A stretch of 26,594 bases of DNA from Eggerthellaceae bacterium (GCA_003452695.1 DMNP01000188.1:27803-54396); one strand, 5' to 3'; shown: positions 17,432 to 25,309, counted from the stretch's first letter. The notes: generated by a model from the sequence alone, not told the origin. Translations and numbers: made by a program.

Positions 17432-17986
17432 TTAGGAAGCAAGAACTATCGTCTCGCCAATGGGATTCTCGGGATCGTCCGTTTTTCGGTATACGCCCGT
17501 TGCGGAAACGATGAAGCCGGAATTTCTCTGCGAATCGTATACGACCATGTAGTCTGGACAGGTGACCAGATAGTCCTCGGGCACGTCGCCGAATTCATGG
17601 GCTTGCTTGCAAATGACGTTGAAGTGGGCCGAAAGGTTGAAGAACAGGTCGTCCCGGTTTGCCGCCCATTCGCCCGCATCCCATGAAGCCATCGTGTCGG
17701 AAACGACGGCGGGCTCGAGCTTTATCTCCTTTTCCCCGCTCGGCAAATCCTTGAATTCTAAAAGCGAGACTTCCACCTGCACATCGGGCAGCTTGTTGAC
17801 CACGCTCAATTTGGCCATGTCCAGCACGGTCCTGGTATTCGCATACTCTATAGCTTGGTCGATAACCCCCTCGTCGCCCGACTTGCCCGCGCAACCGCAA
17901 AGGAATTGCAGGCAAAGAACGCAGAGAACGACCAGCATCGTTTTGGCGAAAACGTGCGTGGAACTCTGTCTGGCAATGGTAGACAT
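17432..17986 (-). CDS. small lipoprotein of unknown function
   Basis: This 184-residue protein starts with a basic N-terminus and a hydrophobic, Cys-rich segment (about 15-31) ending in a lipobox LCGC, which makes Cys32 the probable lipidated residue. The mature part of about 150 residues is mixed alpha/beta in appearance, with a central DTMASWDAGEWAANRDDLFFNLSAHF stretch broken here only by ordinary residues (about 97-122). I do not recognise a family. The ATG is preceded by GGGGAG at 10 bases. It starts 30 bases after the stop of the sensor phosphatase gene and lies about 210 bases before the ABC gene, all in the same direction. A role as an external partner of the sensor or transporter is inference from position. 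Confidence 0.75.
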   Translation of the reverse strand: MSTIARQSSTHVFAKTMLVVLCVLCLQFLCGCAGKSGDEGVIDQAIEYANTRTVLDMAKLSVVNKLPDVQVEVSLLEFKDLPSGEKEIKLEPAVVSDTMASWDAGEWAANRDDLFFNLSAHFNVICKQAHEFGDVPEDYLVTCPDYMVVYDSQRNSGFIVSATGVYRKTDDPENPIGETIVLAS

Positions 17987-18016
17987 GAAACGTCATCTCC
18001 CCACGTTGCTCGTGAA

Positions 18017-20617
18017 TTACCAACCCTTCGAAAAACTGACGATATTGCTGTGGCCCGTGCGCTCGTAGGACGCCTCGTCGACTATGCGCGACTCCACGGG
18101 GATGCTCTGATCGTCGCTCGACGCCCCTTCAATGTCGCCGGGCACCCAGGCGTCGATTTCGGCGAGCGGGTCGTACGGGATGCCGTCGTCGGCAATCGTG
18201 ACCATGAGTGTGGGAGGGTTCGGCTGGTACTCGAAGCCGATGCGCACAATGCCCGGATCGTCGGGCGTTGCGTCGGGATAGGCATGGCGGCACGCGCTGA
18301 CGAATAGCTTCTCGGCGAAAACGTCCATCTCGTAATAGACGTGCCTGGGGGCCTTCCTGCGTTCGAGTTCCGCATTAATGAAGTTGCGCACGTGCACGAG
18401 CTGCGAGCCATCTGCCGGCAGCACCATGACCGCCTCGGACTCGGGCGGCACGCCGTATTTCAGGATGAGCATCGTAATGTCGTCCGACTGTTCCGCGTCG
18501 TGCGTGTAATCGGTAAGGGCACGACGCACCGCGACGCCGATCGAGCGCGGATTCAGGCCCTTGCTATCGCCGAGCACTGCTTCCAGACGTTCCTCTCCGA
18601 ACAGCTCGTCTGCGGCGCTCATCGCTTCGGTCACTCCGTCGGTATAGGTGTATATCATGTCGCCAGGCACCAGCTGCATCGTGTACGGATCATACGGAAT
18701 GCCGTCGAACAGGCCAAGCGGCATGCCGGAGACTTCTTTCATCCAGCTCCACGTGCCATCGTGCAGCAACATCGGCGGGTTGTGGCCTCCGTTCACGTAG
18801 ACGACCTCTCCCGTCTCGTAATCGAGCTCGGCAACCCAGCAGGTCACGAACATCCCGGCGTCGTTCCCGACGCACAAATGATGGTTCGCGGCGTCGACTG
18901 CCTCGTTCACCGGCAACCCGGATTCCATGAAATTGCGCAGCTGGCTCCGAGCGGCCATCATGAACAGCGCCGCCGGAATGCCCTTTCCCGACACATCGGC
19001 CATGACGAAGCCGATCTTCGTCGTGTTTTCGATGGGGAAGAAATCGTAGAAATCGCCGCCTACTTCCTTCGCCGTTTTCATGGATGCATAGATATCGAAC
19101 TTATCGTTGTCCGGGAAGGCCGGGAACTCCGTGGGCAAGGACGACTCCTGGATGGTCTTGGCCGTGGCCAGGTCCTGTTCGTTGCGCCTGGCAACCTCGT
19201 CTATCATGTCGCTGAGCGCCCCGACGGTGGTGTTTATGCCGTCTGCAAGCGACGCGAACTCGCGCGTGGATTGCTCGGGAACGCGTTCGTCCAGGTTCCC
19301 TGCCGTAATCTTGGCCAGCGAGAGGTTCGCCTCGTCGATGCGGCGCACGATAAGCCGCCGTACGAGGGCTGAAGCAAGGAGGGCAATCGCCGTGACGAGA
19401 ACTAGCGCGAGAACCGTGGAAGACGCCATGGTGTCGAAACGATTGGCAAAAATCATATCGGATGTGCGGTGAAGCGCGATGTAGCCATCTTTGTATTTCC
19501 TGACCCCCATAAACGCCTGGTCCACGTTTGCCGTAAGGTCGTCATCCGTGTCTTGGATGACGACCACCGCCTCGCGCCCGGAGGAGTAGTACTCCAAGAG
19601 CGCCCCGATGGCGGTCTCTTCGCCGAGGTATTCTCCGAGACCGATGTCTGCGATAAACGACGTTCCAACCTTGAATTTCTTACCGTCGTTCGAAGCCATG
19701 ATGACGCCACGGCTATTCGTGGTGAAAACAGCTCCTTCGGCATCCTTGTCGTAGCCGCCAATGAGCAACTGGGCATTGATATCGGGCTGCAAGTCCAGCT
19801 GGTCCTGCAGGTAGGCCAGTTCGCTGTCCATGGCCTCGATGGCAGCATCGCGCTCCTGAATCGTGATGTTCGAGAAGATGGCCGCGCTGGCGGTCATGAA
19901 CACGATGGCCGAAACGAGCACGAGGGAACCGCAGAACACGGGAAACAAGCCACGGTCGGTGGTGCGTTCCTTCATCTTGCGCACAATGCAGTCGACGACA
20001 AGACATGATAGTGCAATCAGCACGGAGCTGACGATTGCCTGCAACATCGAGGTGGTAACGCTCACCGCCAGATACCAATGGGCCAGCGTGTACAAGTTGA
20101 AGCCGCCGACCAGCATCACCAAGTTCACAAACGACAACGCGCTGGCCAGGAACGACGCGACCACGCTTACCGCAACGATGAGCACAACCCGCTTGCCGCC
20201 CTGCGGGTCTTGCTTCAGCGCCCAATTGAACAAGATGCTTGCGACAAACGAGGTAAACCCAAACAGCCCCACCGTGTTAAGCGGCGTGCCGAAATAGTAT
20301 GCCTCGAGGAAGTCCAGGGGCAGCAAAACGCCATGCGCATACGCAACGATGCCGCCGAGCAATCCGAGCAAGGTGCCCGCAATAGGCCCAAATGCAATAG
20401 AGCCCATCATGACGGGCACCATGAGCAGGATAAGATAGACGGGATCGTTGTCGATTTCGCCTATCGGCCAGAAGCCAAGCTGGCAAAACGACATCGACGC
20501 GATGGCCACTGCAACGAAGACGAGTCCCCCAATGCGCGTGTACAGGGACAGCCCTTCGGCACGTCCCCAGAAAAGCCTAGAAGCCGAACGTTTGCTTTCG
20601 TCGCCCACGAACCTCAC
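18017..20617 (-). CDS. membrane sensor PP2C (RsbU/SpoIIE-type) phosphatase with C-terminal GHKL-like domain
   Basis: This 866-residue protein probably senses a signal and dephosphorylates a Ser/Thr-phosphorylated partner such as an anti-sigma antagonist. Residues about 25-212 hold several membrane segments whose GSIAFGPIAGTLLGLLGG stretch resembles an ECF transporter S component. A segment at about 228-248 leads to an external sensor region (about 250-395) with helix and Cache-like features. After a last membrane helix (about 398-418) comes a HAMP domain (about 419-475). The PP2C/SpoIIE domain (about 500-722) has EVGGDFYD (Asp522), MADVSGKG (Asp541), TDGVTEA (Asp660) and SDDIT (Asp712-713), so metal-dependent catalysis looks intact. 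The C-terminal 130 residues resemble an RsbW kinase (HAYPD, ADDGIPYDP). Ser774 replaces the N-box Asn and the glycine-rich lid box is missing. The start is GTG with no clear Shine-Dalgarno. It is the first gene of a likely operon with the lipoprotein and ABC genes. Confidence 0.9.
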   Translation of the reverse strand: MRFVGDESKRSASRLFWGRAEGLSLYTRIGGLVFVAVAIASMSFCQLGFWPIGEIDNDPVYLILLMVPVMMGSIAFGPIAGTLLGLLGGIVAYAHGVLLPLDFLEAYYFGTPLNTVGLFGFTSFVASILFNWALKQDPQGGKRVVLIVAVSVVASFLASALSFVNLVMLVGGFNLYTLAHWYLAVSVTTSMLQAIVSSVLIALSCLVVDCIVRKMKERTTDRGLFPVFCGSLVLVSAIVFMTASAAIFSNITIQERDAAIEAMDSELAYLQDQLDLQPDINAQLLIGGYDKDAEGAVFTTNSRGVIMASNDGKKFKVGTSFIADIGLGEYLGEETAIGALLEYYSSGREAVVVIQDTDDDLTANVDQAFMGVRKYKDGYIALHRTSDMIFANRFDTMASSTVLALVLVTAIALLASALVRRLIVRRIDEANLSLAKITAGNLDERVPEQSTREFASLADGINTTVGALSDMIDEVARRNEQDLATAKTIQESSLPTEFPAFPDNDKFDIYASMKTAKEVGGDFYDFFPIENTTKIGFVMADVSGKGIPAALFMMAARSQLRNFMESGLPVNEAVDAANHHLCVGNDAGMFVTCWVAELDYETGEVVYVNGGHNPPMLLHDGTWSWMKEVSGMPLGLFDGIPYDPYTMQLVPGDMIYTYTDGVTEAMSAADELFGEERLEAVLGDSKGLNPRSIGVAVRRALTDYTHDAEQSDDITMLILKYGVPPESEAVMVLPADGSQLVHVRNFINAELERRKAPRHVYYEMDVFAEKLFVSACRHAYPDATPDDPGIVRIGFEYQPNPPTLMVTIADDGIPYDPLAEIDAWVPGDIEGASSDDQSIPVESRIVDEASYERTGHSNIVSFSKGW

Positions 20618-20646
20618 CAGTCTCAGTCATCGGTTAACGGTTTGCC

Positions 20647-20652
20647 ATTATA
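20647..20652 (-). promoter_or_regulatory. TATAAT -10 box of the sensor phosphatase operon
   Basis: A perfect TATAAT lies on the minus strand 30 bases before the GTG at 20617. The expected -35 position is GC-rich (GGGCGT), far from consensus. A transcript from here would have a leader of only about 20-25 nt without an evident ribosome binding site. Confidence 0.45.
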
Positions 20653-20714
20653 AAGCAGTCTGACGAGGCACGCCCCCTGAAGTGTCGCACTGCAAACGAG
20701 CCGGCTGCTCATCC

Positions 20715-20761
20715 GGTTACCGTCCACGGCCTGGCCAGAAGGCCCGCCCCGGGCGGTAACC
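20715..20761. repeat. inverted repeat upstream of the sensor operon, with dispersed element copy B
   Basis: GGTTACCGTCC (20715-20725) and GGGCGGTAACC (20751-20761) pair over 11 bases with one G-T, around 25 bases. The loop (20724-20750) holds the second copy of the GC-rich element found at 13840-13870. It lies about 60 bases upstream of the TATAAT of the leftward operon, so it could act as an operator or be a REP-type element. Confidence 0.5.
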
Positions 20762-20921
20762 ACATCCGCTTGTTCCCCGCAACGCCGACAAAGACCGAGT
20801 TTGCCACTGTGGAGCAATACAGACCCGCGAAGCAAGCATGACAGATGTAGAATGGCAGGTGCAAGCGGGCCGGGGCTGTGGAACGGCGCAGCTTCGGCAT
20901 CATGAAAGGCTGGTGGTCGCA

Positions 20922-21833
20922 ATGGATACTAAACAGCGCACTCTCCTGATGCGCGGCATGGGGGCATTCGCCGGGGTGCTCGTGATACTGCTGGTAGTGG
21001 GAACGTTTGCGGACTATCAAATAGCGCAGGCTATCTACGCGCCCGACAACCCCCTGGTCGTGTTCGTCTCGACCTTGGGGCTTTTCCCGATGGTCTATCC
21101 CGCCTGCTTGCTTCTGGGCGTGCTCGCCCAACGATCGCTTGCCAGCCAAAAGTCGCAGATCGCACGCATCGCGGGCGCCGTCCTGTGCGTGGTGCTGGCA
21201 GCGCTCTTCAGCGCCCTGATTACGCGGGCGATTCTTTCGGTGCGCGACGGCTTCGGCGGGTTGGTCGGCGCCGAGCTCCCCACGATCGCCCGCATCGGCA
21301 TTGGCTGCGTCGTCGGCATGGGCCTGTGCGCCTTGGGATTCCGCGCCGCCAAGGCGAACGATGCCAAGGACCTGGCGCGCAACGTGCTCGTGGTAATCGT
21401 GGTGCTGGTTGTTTTGTATGTGGCCGTCGAAATCGTGAAGAACATCATGGCGCGTCCGCGCCCGCGGGTGCTGTTTGCAGGATACGAGGGCATTTCGTTC
21501 AGCCCCTGGTACAGCCAGACCTCGGGCACCGAAGGGCTGATGGCGACTTTCGGCCTTGAAAAGGACGCCTTCAAGTCGTTTCCCAGCGGCCACTCCGCGC
21601 AGGCAGCCGCCTTCCTTGCCGCGTTCTACGGCCTGAGCCTCGTATACCCCGGCCTGCGGCGGAAACTGGGAATCGCCCTTGCGATCGAAGTCGTGTTCGC
21701 CCTTACCATCATGACGTGTCGCATGGTCCTTGGCGCCCACTTCCTGAGCGACGTCAGCACGGGCGCGCTCGTGAGCGTCGTCGCGTTTCTTGTTTTGATG
21801 GCGTTGCAGGCGCGCCAACCTCGGCAGCCATAG
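20922..21833 (+). CDS. PAP2-family membrane phosphatase
   Basis: This 303-residue integral membrane protein belongs to the phosphatidic acid phosphatase type 2 family, which removes phosphate from lipid phosphates such as phosphatidate or undecaprenyl pyrophosphate. The three active-site motifs are visible: K173-x6-R180-P181 (KNIMARPRP), PSGHS with His224, and CR-x5-H-x3-D with Arg267, His273 and Asp277. About six hydrophobic segments surround them. The region before motif 1 is longer than in minimal family members, and residues 107-125 form a loop. I start at the ATG at 20922, which has GGTGG five bases upstream and gives a typical MDTKQRTLL N-terminus. The frame is open to an ATG at 20838, but that one lacks a ribosome binding site and adds a hydrophilic, atypical stretch. 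The gene stands alone. The precise lipid substrate cannot be told from sequence. Confidence 0.88.
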   Translation: MDTKQRTLLMRGMGAFAGVLVILLVVGTFADYQIAQAIYAPDNPLVVFVSTLGLFPMVYPACLLLGVLAQRSLASQKSQIARIAGAVLCVVLAALFSALITRAILSVRDGFGGLVGAELPTIARIGIGCVVGMGLCALGFRAAKANDAKDLARNVLVVIVVLVVLYVAVEIVKNIMARPRPRVLFAGYEGISFSPWYSQTSGTEGLMATFGLEKDAFKSFPSGHSAQAAAFLAAFYGLSLVYPGLRRKLGIALAIEVVFALTIMTCRMVLGAHFLSDVSTGALVSVVAFLVLMALQARQPRQP

Positions 21834-22004
21834 CGGCCTGCGCATGAGGGGCGGGCATTTGCCGCGCCGGAGAGGTGAGGCAAGCTCGGTTATACCCCGC
21901 CTTTATGCAGCAAATGGCCTGCCATGTGTGCGATTTTCGCAAGCCAACCGCGCGGGCTGAGCGATAATAGAAGCATCCTTTCACCAAGGGGACGGGAGTT
22001 TCCC

Positions 22005-24104
22005 ATGAAGAAGACGGCTTACCCGACACGTCGAGTCCTGGCAATCGCGCTCATCGCGGTTCTCGCGATGGGGCTCGTCTCCTGTTCGCAACCGGCGCAG
22101 ACGTCTGCCTCCAGCGGAAGCGCCCCATACGGGTCGCCGTGGATATCGAGCATCTTCTCCGACAACCTGCCCGACGCCGCACCCGCCGCCGCAGACGACC
22201 TGTACCTGCACTATGCCTTCGACTATGCCGTTGCGCACAAAGACGCCGCCCACGCCTCCGTCGCGGAAGACGCACGGGGCGAGCTGCAGGCAGCCGTGAC
22301 CGCGATCGTGAAGGACGGCTCGGTCGAAAGCCCCGAACTGGAGCAGCTGCGGCTCTTCTACAACCAGGCCACCGACCTGGATGCGATCGAGGCGGCGGGA
22401 GCCGATGAGCTGAAACCCTATCTGCGGACGGTCCTCGACACGAAGTCGCTCGACGAGCTCGAGGCGGTCTTGCTCTCGGAGACCTTCCCGTTCAGCCCCT
22501 GGATCGAGACGAACGTGAGCGCGCCCGACATGAAGTCGACCATGTGCGTGGCAGTCATGCCGCACATGCTGTTCTCGGATGCCGAATCGGGCGCCGACCT
22601 GTACCGCGACGCCGACAACGACAAGGATCGAGCCGCAATCGAGCTGCTCCGGTCGCAGAAGAAGCTTCCCGTCGAAGCCGATCTGTGGTTGCTCTCGATT
22701 GCCGAAGACGACAGCCAGGCAGCCAAGCTTGCCAACAGCATGTTCGAGCTGGAAAGCAGCTACGGCAAGGACGAAGATGGCCAGGCCTACCGGAATGCGG
22801 AATACGGAGCCGAGGCGCGGGCCGTGCGGTTCATGACCTTCGACGAGCTTGCAGCGGCATGCCCCAACTTCCCCCTGCGCGAGACGCTTGCCAAACTCGG
22901 CGAGAATGCGGGCGAAGGCGCGATCGTCATGTACCCGGAATGGCTTTCCTCGTTCAACGGAGTGTGGACCGAGGAGAACTTCGAGCTTCTGCGCACGATG
23001 ACCGCCGCGAAGATCCTGCGTGAATGCTCGGATTTCATCGCCCCGTCGTTCTATGCGAACGCGCGCGCGAAACTCGGGCAAGACGCGCCGACGGCCGATG
23101 GGTTCGCGTACACCGCATGCGATAAAACCGAAACGTTCTCCCAGCTGCTGGCCAAGACCTACGTCGAGCAGAAGCTTGGCGCGCAATCGGCCGAACAGCT
23201 GGAAGTGCTTGCAAACGACATCATCGATTCCTACATCGACCTCGTCGGCGCCACGCCCTGGCTCGACGCGGAATCGCGCGAGGCCATCATCGACAAGATC
23301 GACAACATGGCGTTGAACGTCCTGCACCCGGACGGGGGCTACTTCGATTACAGCGGGCTGAAGCTGACCCCGCCCGCGGAGGGCGGCACGCTTCTGGGCA
23401 ACTATCTGGCGCTAAAAGCGCACAACGACCGAATCGAAGCCGCGCTCGTCGGCCAGCCCGCGCGGGCGTCGGCCACATGGCTCCACGCGCGACCCACCCT
23501 GCAGAACTGCTTCTACGACGCGATCAGCAACTCCATCAACATCTTCCCCGGCTATGTTACGAGCGCGGTGTACGCCGAGGGCATGGGCACAGAGGAGCTG
23601 CTGGCGGGCATGGGATTCGTCGTCGCGCACGAGATAAGCCATGCGTTCGACTATTCCGGCAGCCAGTTCAACGCATACGGCCAGCCGGTTGCGGTCTTCA
23701 CCGACGCCGACGTGCAGGAGTTCCTGGCCATACGCCAGAAAATCGCCGACCGCTACTCGACGTTCGAGGTGCTGCCCGGCACCGCCGTGAACGGCGAGAG
23801 CGTAAGCATCGAGGCGACCGCCGACCTCTGCGGCCTGCAAGCGACGCTCGCCCGCGCGCGCACCATCGGGGGATTCGACTACGAGAAGTTCTTCGGCCGC
23901 CTCGCCCATTCGTGGACGACGCTCTATTCGCCAGCCAATGCCCCTGTGCTGCTGCTCGACGTCCATGCGCCGGCCAACATTCGCATAAATGCAAGCGCGC
24001 AGATGGTCGACGAGTTCTACAGCACCTACGACGCGACCGAAGGCAATGCGATGTATCTCGCCCCCGAAAACCGCATCGCGATGTGGGGCAAGGCGTCTTC
24101 CTAA
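22005..24104 (+). CDS. lipoprotein M13-family (neprilysin/PepO-like) zinc metallopeptidase
   Basis: This 699-residue protein is a probable surface endopeptidase of the M13 family. The signal peptide ends in lipobox LVSC, so Cys27 should be lipidated. The zinc site HEISHAFD is present (His542, Glu543, His546), followed by EATAD with Glu603 as third ligand and Asp607, matching the family's HExxH and ExxxD pattern. An NSINIFPGY-type substrate-binding motif precedes the zinc site, and NAxAQMVDEFYSTYD near the C-terminus fits the family end. Length is close to the usual 630-700 plus leader. The N-terminal half is divergent from PepO, as is common. The ATG has GGGAG six bases upstream. An earlier in-frame ATG at 21924 would put 27 extra residues in front of the signal peptide and is unlikely. 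The gene is not obviously part of an operon. Substrates are unknown; small peptides outside the cell are expected for the family. Confidence 0.9.
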   Translation: MKKTAYPTRRVLAIALIAVLAMGLVSCSQPAQTSASSGSAPYGSPWISSIFSDNLPDAAPAAADDLYLHYAFDYAVAHKDAAHASVAEDARGELQAAVTAIVKDGSVESPELEQLRLFYNQATDLDAIEAAGADELKPYLRTVLDTKSLDELEAVLLSETFPFSPWIETNVSAPDMKSTMCVAVMPHMLFSDAESGADLYRDADNDKDRAAIELLRSQKKLPVEADLWLLSIAEDDSQAAKLANSMFELESSYGKDEDGQAYRNAEYGAEARAVRFMTFDELAAACPNFPLRETLAKLGENAGEGAIVMYPEWLSSFNGVWTEENFELLRTMTAAKILRECSDFIAPSFYANARAKLGQDAPTADGFAYTACDKTETFSQLLAKTYVEQKLGAQSAEQLEVLANDIIDSYIDLVGATPWLDAESREAIIDKIDNMALNVLHPDGGYFDYSGLKLTPPAEGGTLLGNYLALKAHNDRIEAALVGQPARASATWLHARPTLQNCFYDAISNSINIFPGYVTSAVYAEGMGTEELLAGMGFVVAHEISHAFDYSGSQFNAYGQPVAVFTDADVQEFLAIRQKIADRYSTFEVLPGTAVNGESVSIEATADLCGLQATLARARTIGGFDYEKFFGRLAHSWTTLYSPANAPVLLLDVHAPANIRINASAQMVDEFYSTYDATEGNAMYLAPENRIAMWGKASS

Positions 24105-24171
24105 GGGCGGGCAACTTCGCCCAGGCCACACATATTCACAGCTCCGTCGAAACATGAAGGCCGACAATGCC

Positions 24172-24189
24172 CTACGTCCCCGTTGTCTT
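24172..24189 (-). repeat. dispersed 18-bp REP-like copy
   Basis: The minus strand reads AAGACAACGGGGACGTAG, identical to 11763-11780. Only one arm is present here, with no matching inverted arm nearby, so this may be a truncated element. Confidence 0.65.
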
Positions 24190-24252
24190 CTTTCATCCGT
24201 GTAGCGTGGTTCCAAGCGTTATAAGCATGGCCGATACCCTGCGTCCGCATTT

Positions 24253-24281
24253 TTGAAATTGATATTTCCTAGGAATATACT
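24253..24281 (+). promoter_or_regulatory. strong promoter of the cysteine synthase gene
   Basis: TTGAAA (24253-24258) and TATACT (24276-24281) are separated by exactly 17 bases and each match the sigma-70 consensus at 5 of 6 positions. This is the best promoter I see in the window. The start codon lies 68 bases after the -10. Confidence 0.7.
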
Positions 24282-24285
24282 AGGA
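24267..24285. promoter_or_regulatory. operator candidate over the cysK -10
   Basis: TCCTAG and CTAGGA form an inverted repeat around GAATATA, which covers most of the -10 box. CTAGGA also occurs as a direct repeat with an 11-base period (24269-24274, 24280-24285), and TTCCTAGGAA is itself a palindrome. Such a site over the -10 suggests repression. A CymR/IscR-like Rrf2 regulator of cysteine metabolism is a plausible binder, but that is inference. Confidence 0.5.
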
Positions 24286-24305
24286 TACTAACGGTACGCA
24301 GGTGA

Positions 24306-24326
24306 GCACGGCCAGGGCGGCCGTGC
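24306..24326 (+). promoter_or_regulatory. stable hairpin in the cysK leader
   Basis: GCACGGCC and GGCCGTGC form a perfect 8-bp stem with a 5-base loop in the 5' UTR, ending 23 bases before the ATG. No T-run follows, so it is not a terminator. It may stabilise the mRNA or act in translation control. Confidence 0.5.
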
Positions 24327-24349
24327 GCAAACGGAAAGAAGGTATCGTT

Positions 24350-25309
24350 ATGACCCAACCGAAAATCTTGGACACCAACATTGCCCAGAACGTCATCGAG
24401 CTCATCGGCAATACGCCGTTGCTGCAGCTCAATCGCTTTGGAGCGGCAAACGATTTGGGCGCTAACGTGCTCGCCAAACTGGAGTACCGCAACCCGGCTG
24501 GCTCCGTTAAGGACCGTATCGGCTACTCGCTGATCGCCCAGGCGGAAAAAGACGGCATCCTGCAACCTGGCGGCACCATCATCGAGCCGACGTCCGGCAA
24601 CACGGGCATTGCGCTGGCGGCCTATGGCGCGGCTCTCGGATATAAGGTGATCATCGTCCTGCCCGAGAACCTGTCGATCGAGCGCCGTGCGCTCATCCGC
24701 CAGTACGGCGCCGAGCTCGTGCTTACGCCCAAAGCCGATGGCATCAAGGGCTCCATTGCCAAGGCCGAGGAGATTCATGCCGCCACGCCGAACTCCTTCA
24801 TTCCGCAGCAGTTCGAGAACCCGGCGAACCCCGCCATCCATGCGGCGACGACGGCCGAGGAGATTTGGCGCGACACGGCCGGTCAGGTCGATATCGTGGT
24901 CGGCGGCATCGGGACCGGCGGCACGATTAACGGCATCGGCAACGCGCTGAAGCCGCGCAAGGCCGGCTTGAAGGTCGTTGCCGTGCAGCCCGAGGAATCT
25001 CCCATCCTCGATGGCGGCAAGCCCGGCCCGCATGGCATCCAGGGCATCATCCCCGGTTTCGTGGCCAAGAACTACGACGCGGAAGTGGTCGACGAGGTGG
25101 TTTCCGTCAGCACCGCCGACGCCATCGCCACGTCGCAGGAGCTCGCCCGCACCGAGGGCGTGAACACGGGCATATCGTCCGGCGCCGCCCTGAAAGCCGC
25201 CGCCGTTCTGGCCGCGCGCCCGGAGAACGCTGGCAAGAACATCGTGGTCATCCTTCCCGATACCGGCGAACGCTACCTTTCCACCGACCTCTTCCCCAAG
25301 GTTGACTAG
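24350..25309 (+). CDS. cysK: cysteine synthase (O-acetylserine sulfhydrylase)
   Basis: This 319-residue cytoplasmic PLP enzyme makes L-cysteine from O-acetyl-L-serine and sulfide, the last step of cysteine biosynthesis. Visible motifs are IGNTPLL (19-25), NPAGSVKDR with PLP lysine Lys54, the substrate loop PTSGNTG, the phosphate-binding GGIGTGGTI, and the C-terminal SSGAA and PDTGERYLST. Length and motif order match CysK/CysM throughout, with no change at key sites. The ATG at 24350 has AAGAAGG seven bases upstream. A GTG at 24302 would add 16 residues that run through the leader hairpin and have no counterpart in the family. The gene has its own promoter and operator candidate and is convergent with a Cys/Met-metabolism PLP enzyme. 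Separating CysK from CysM is not certain from sequence alone. Confidence 0.95.
   Translation: MTQPKILDTNIAQNVIELIGNTPLLQLNRFGAANDLGANVLAKLEYRNPAGSVKDRIGYSLIAQAEKDGILQPGGTIIEPTSGNTGIALAAYGAALGYKVIIVLPENLSIERRALIRQYGAELVLTPKADGIKGSIAKAEEIHAATPNSFIPQQFENPANPAIHAATTAEEIWRDTAGQVDIVVGGIGTGGTINGIGNALKPRKAGLKVVAVQPEESPILDGGKPGPHGIQGIIPGFVAKNYDAEVVDEVVSVSTADAIATSQELARTEGVNTGISSGAALKAAAVLAARPENAGKNIVVILPDTGERYLSTDLFPKVD

Larger units (their letters stand above)
20618..20921. other. 304-bp divergent intergenic region
   Basis: It holds the TATAAT for the leftward sensor operon (20647-20652) and a long inverted repeat (20715-20761) with a copy of the dispersed GC-rich element in its loop. No confident promoter for the rightward PAP2 gene is seen. 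An in-frame upstream ATG at 20838 would extend PAP2 into this region by 28 residues. Confidence 0.55.

Noticed and set aside
20838..20921. Upstream start for the PAP2 gene
   Set aside because: The ATG at 20838 has no ribosome binding site and adds a hydrophilic stretch atypical of the family, while 20922 has GGTGG five bases upstream.
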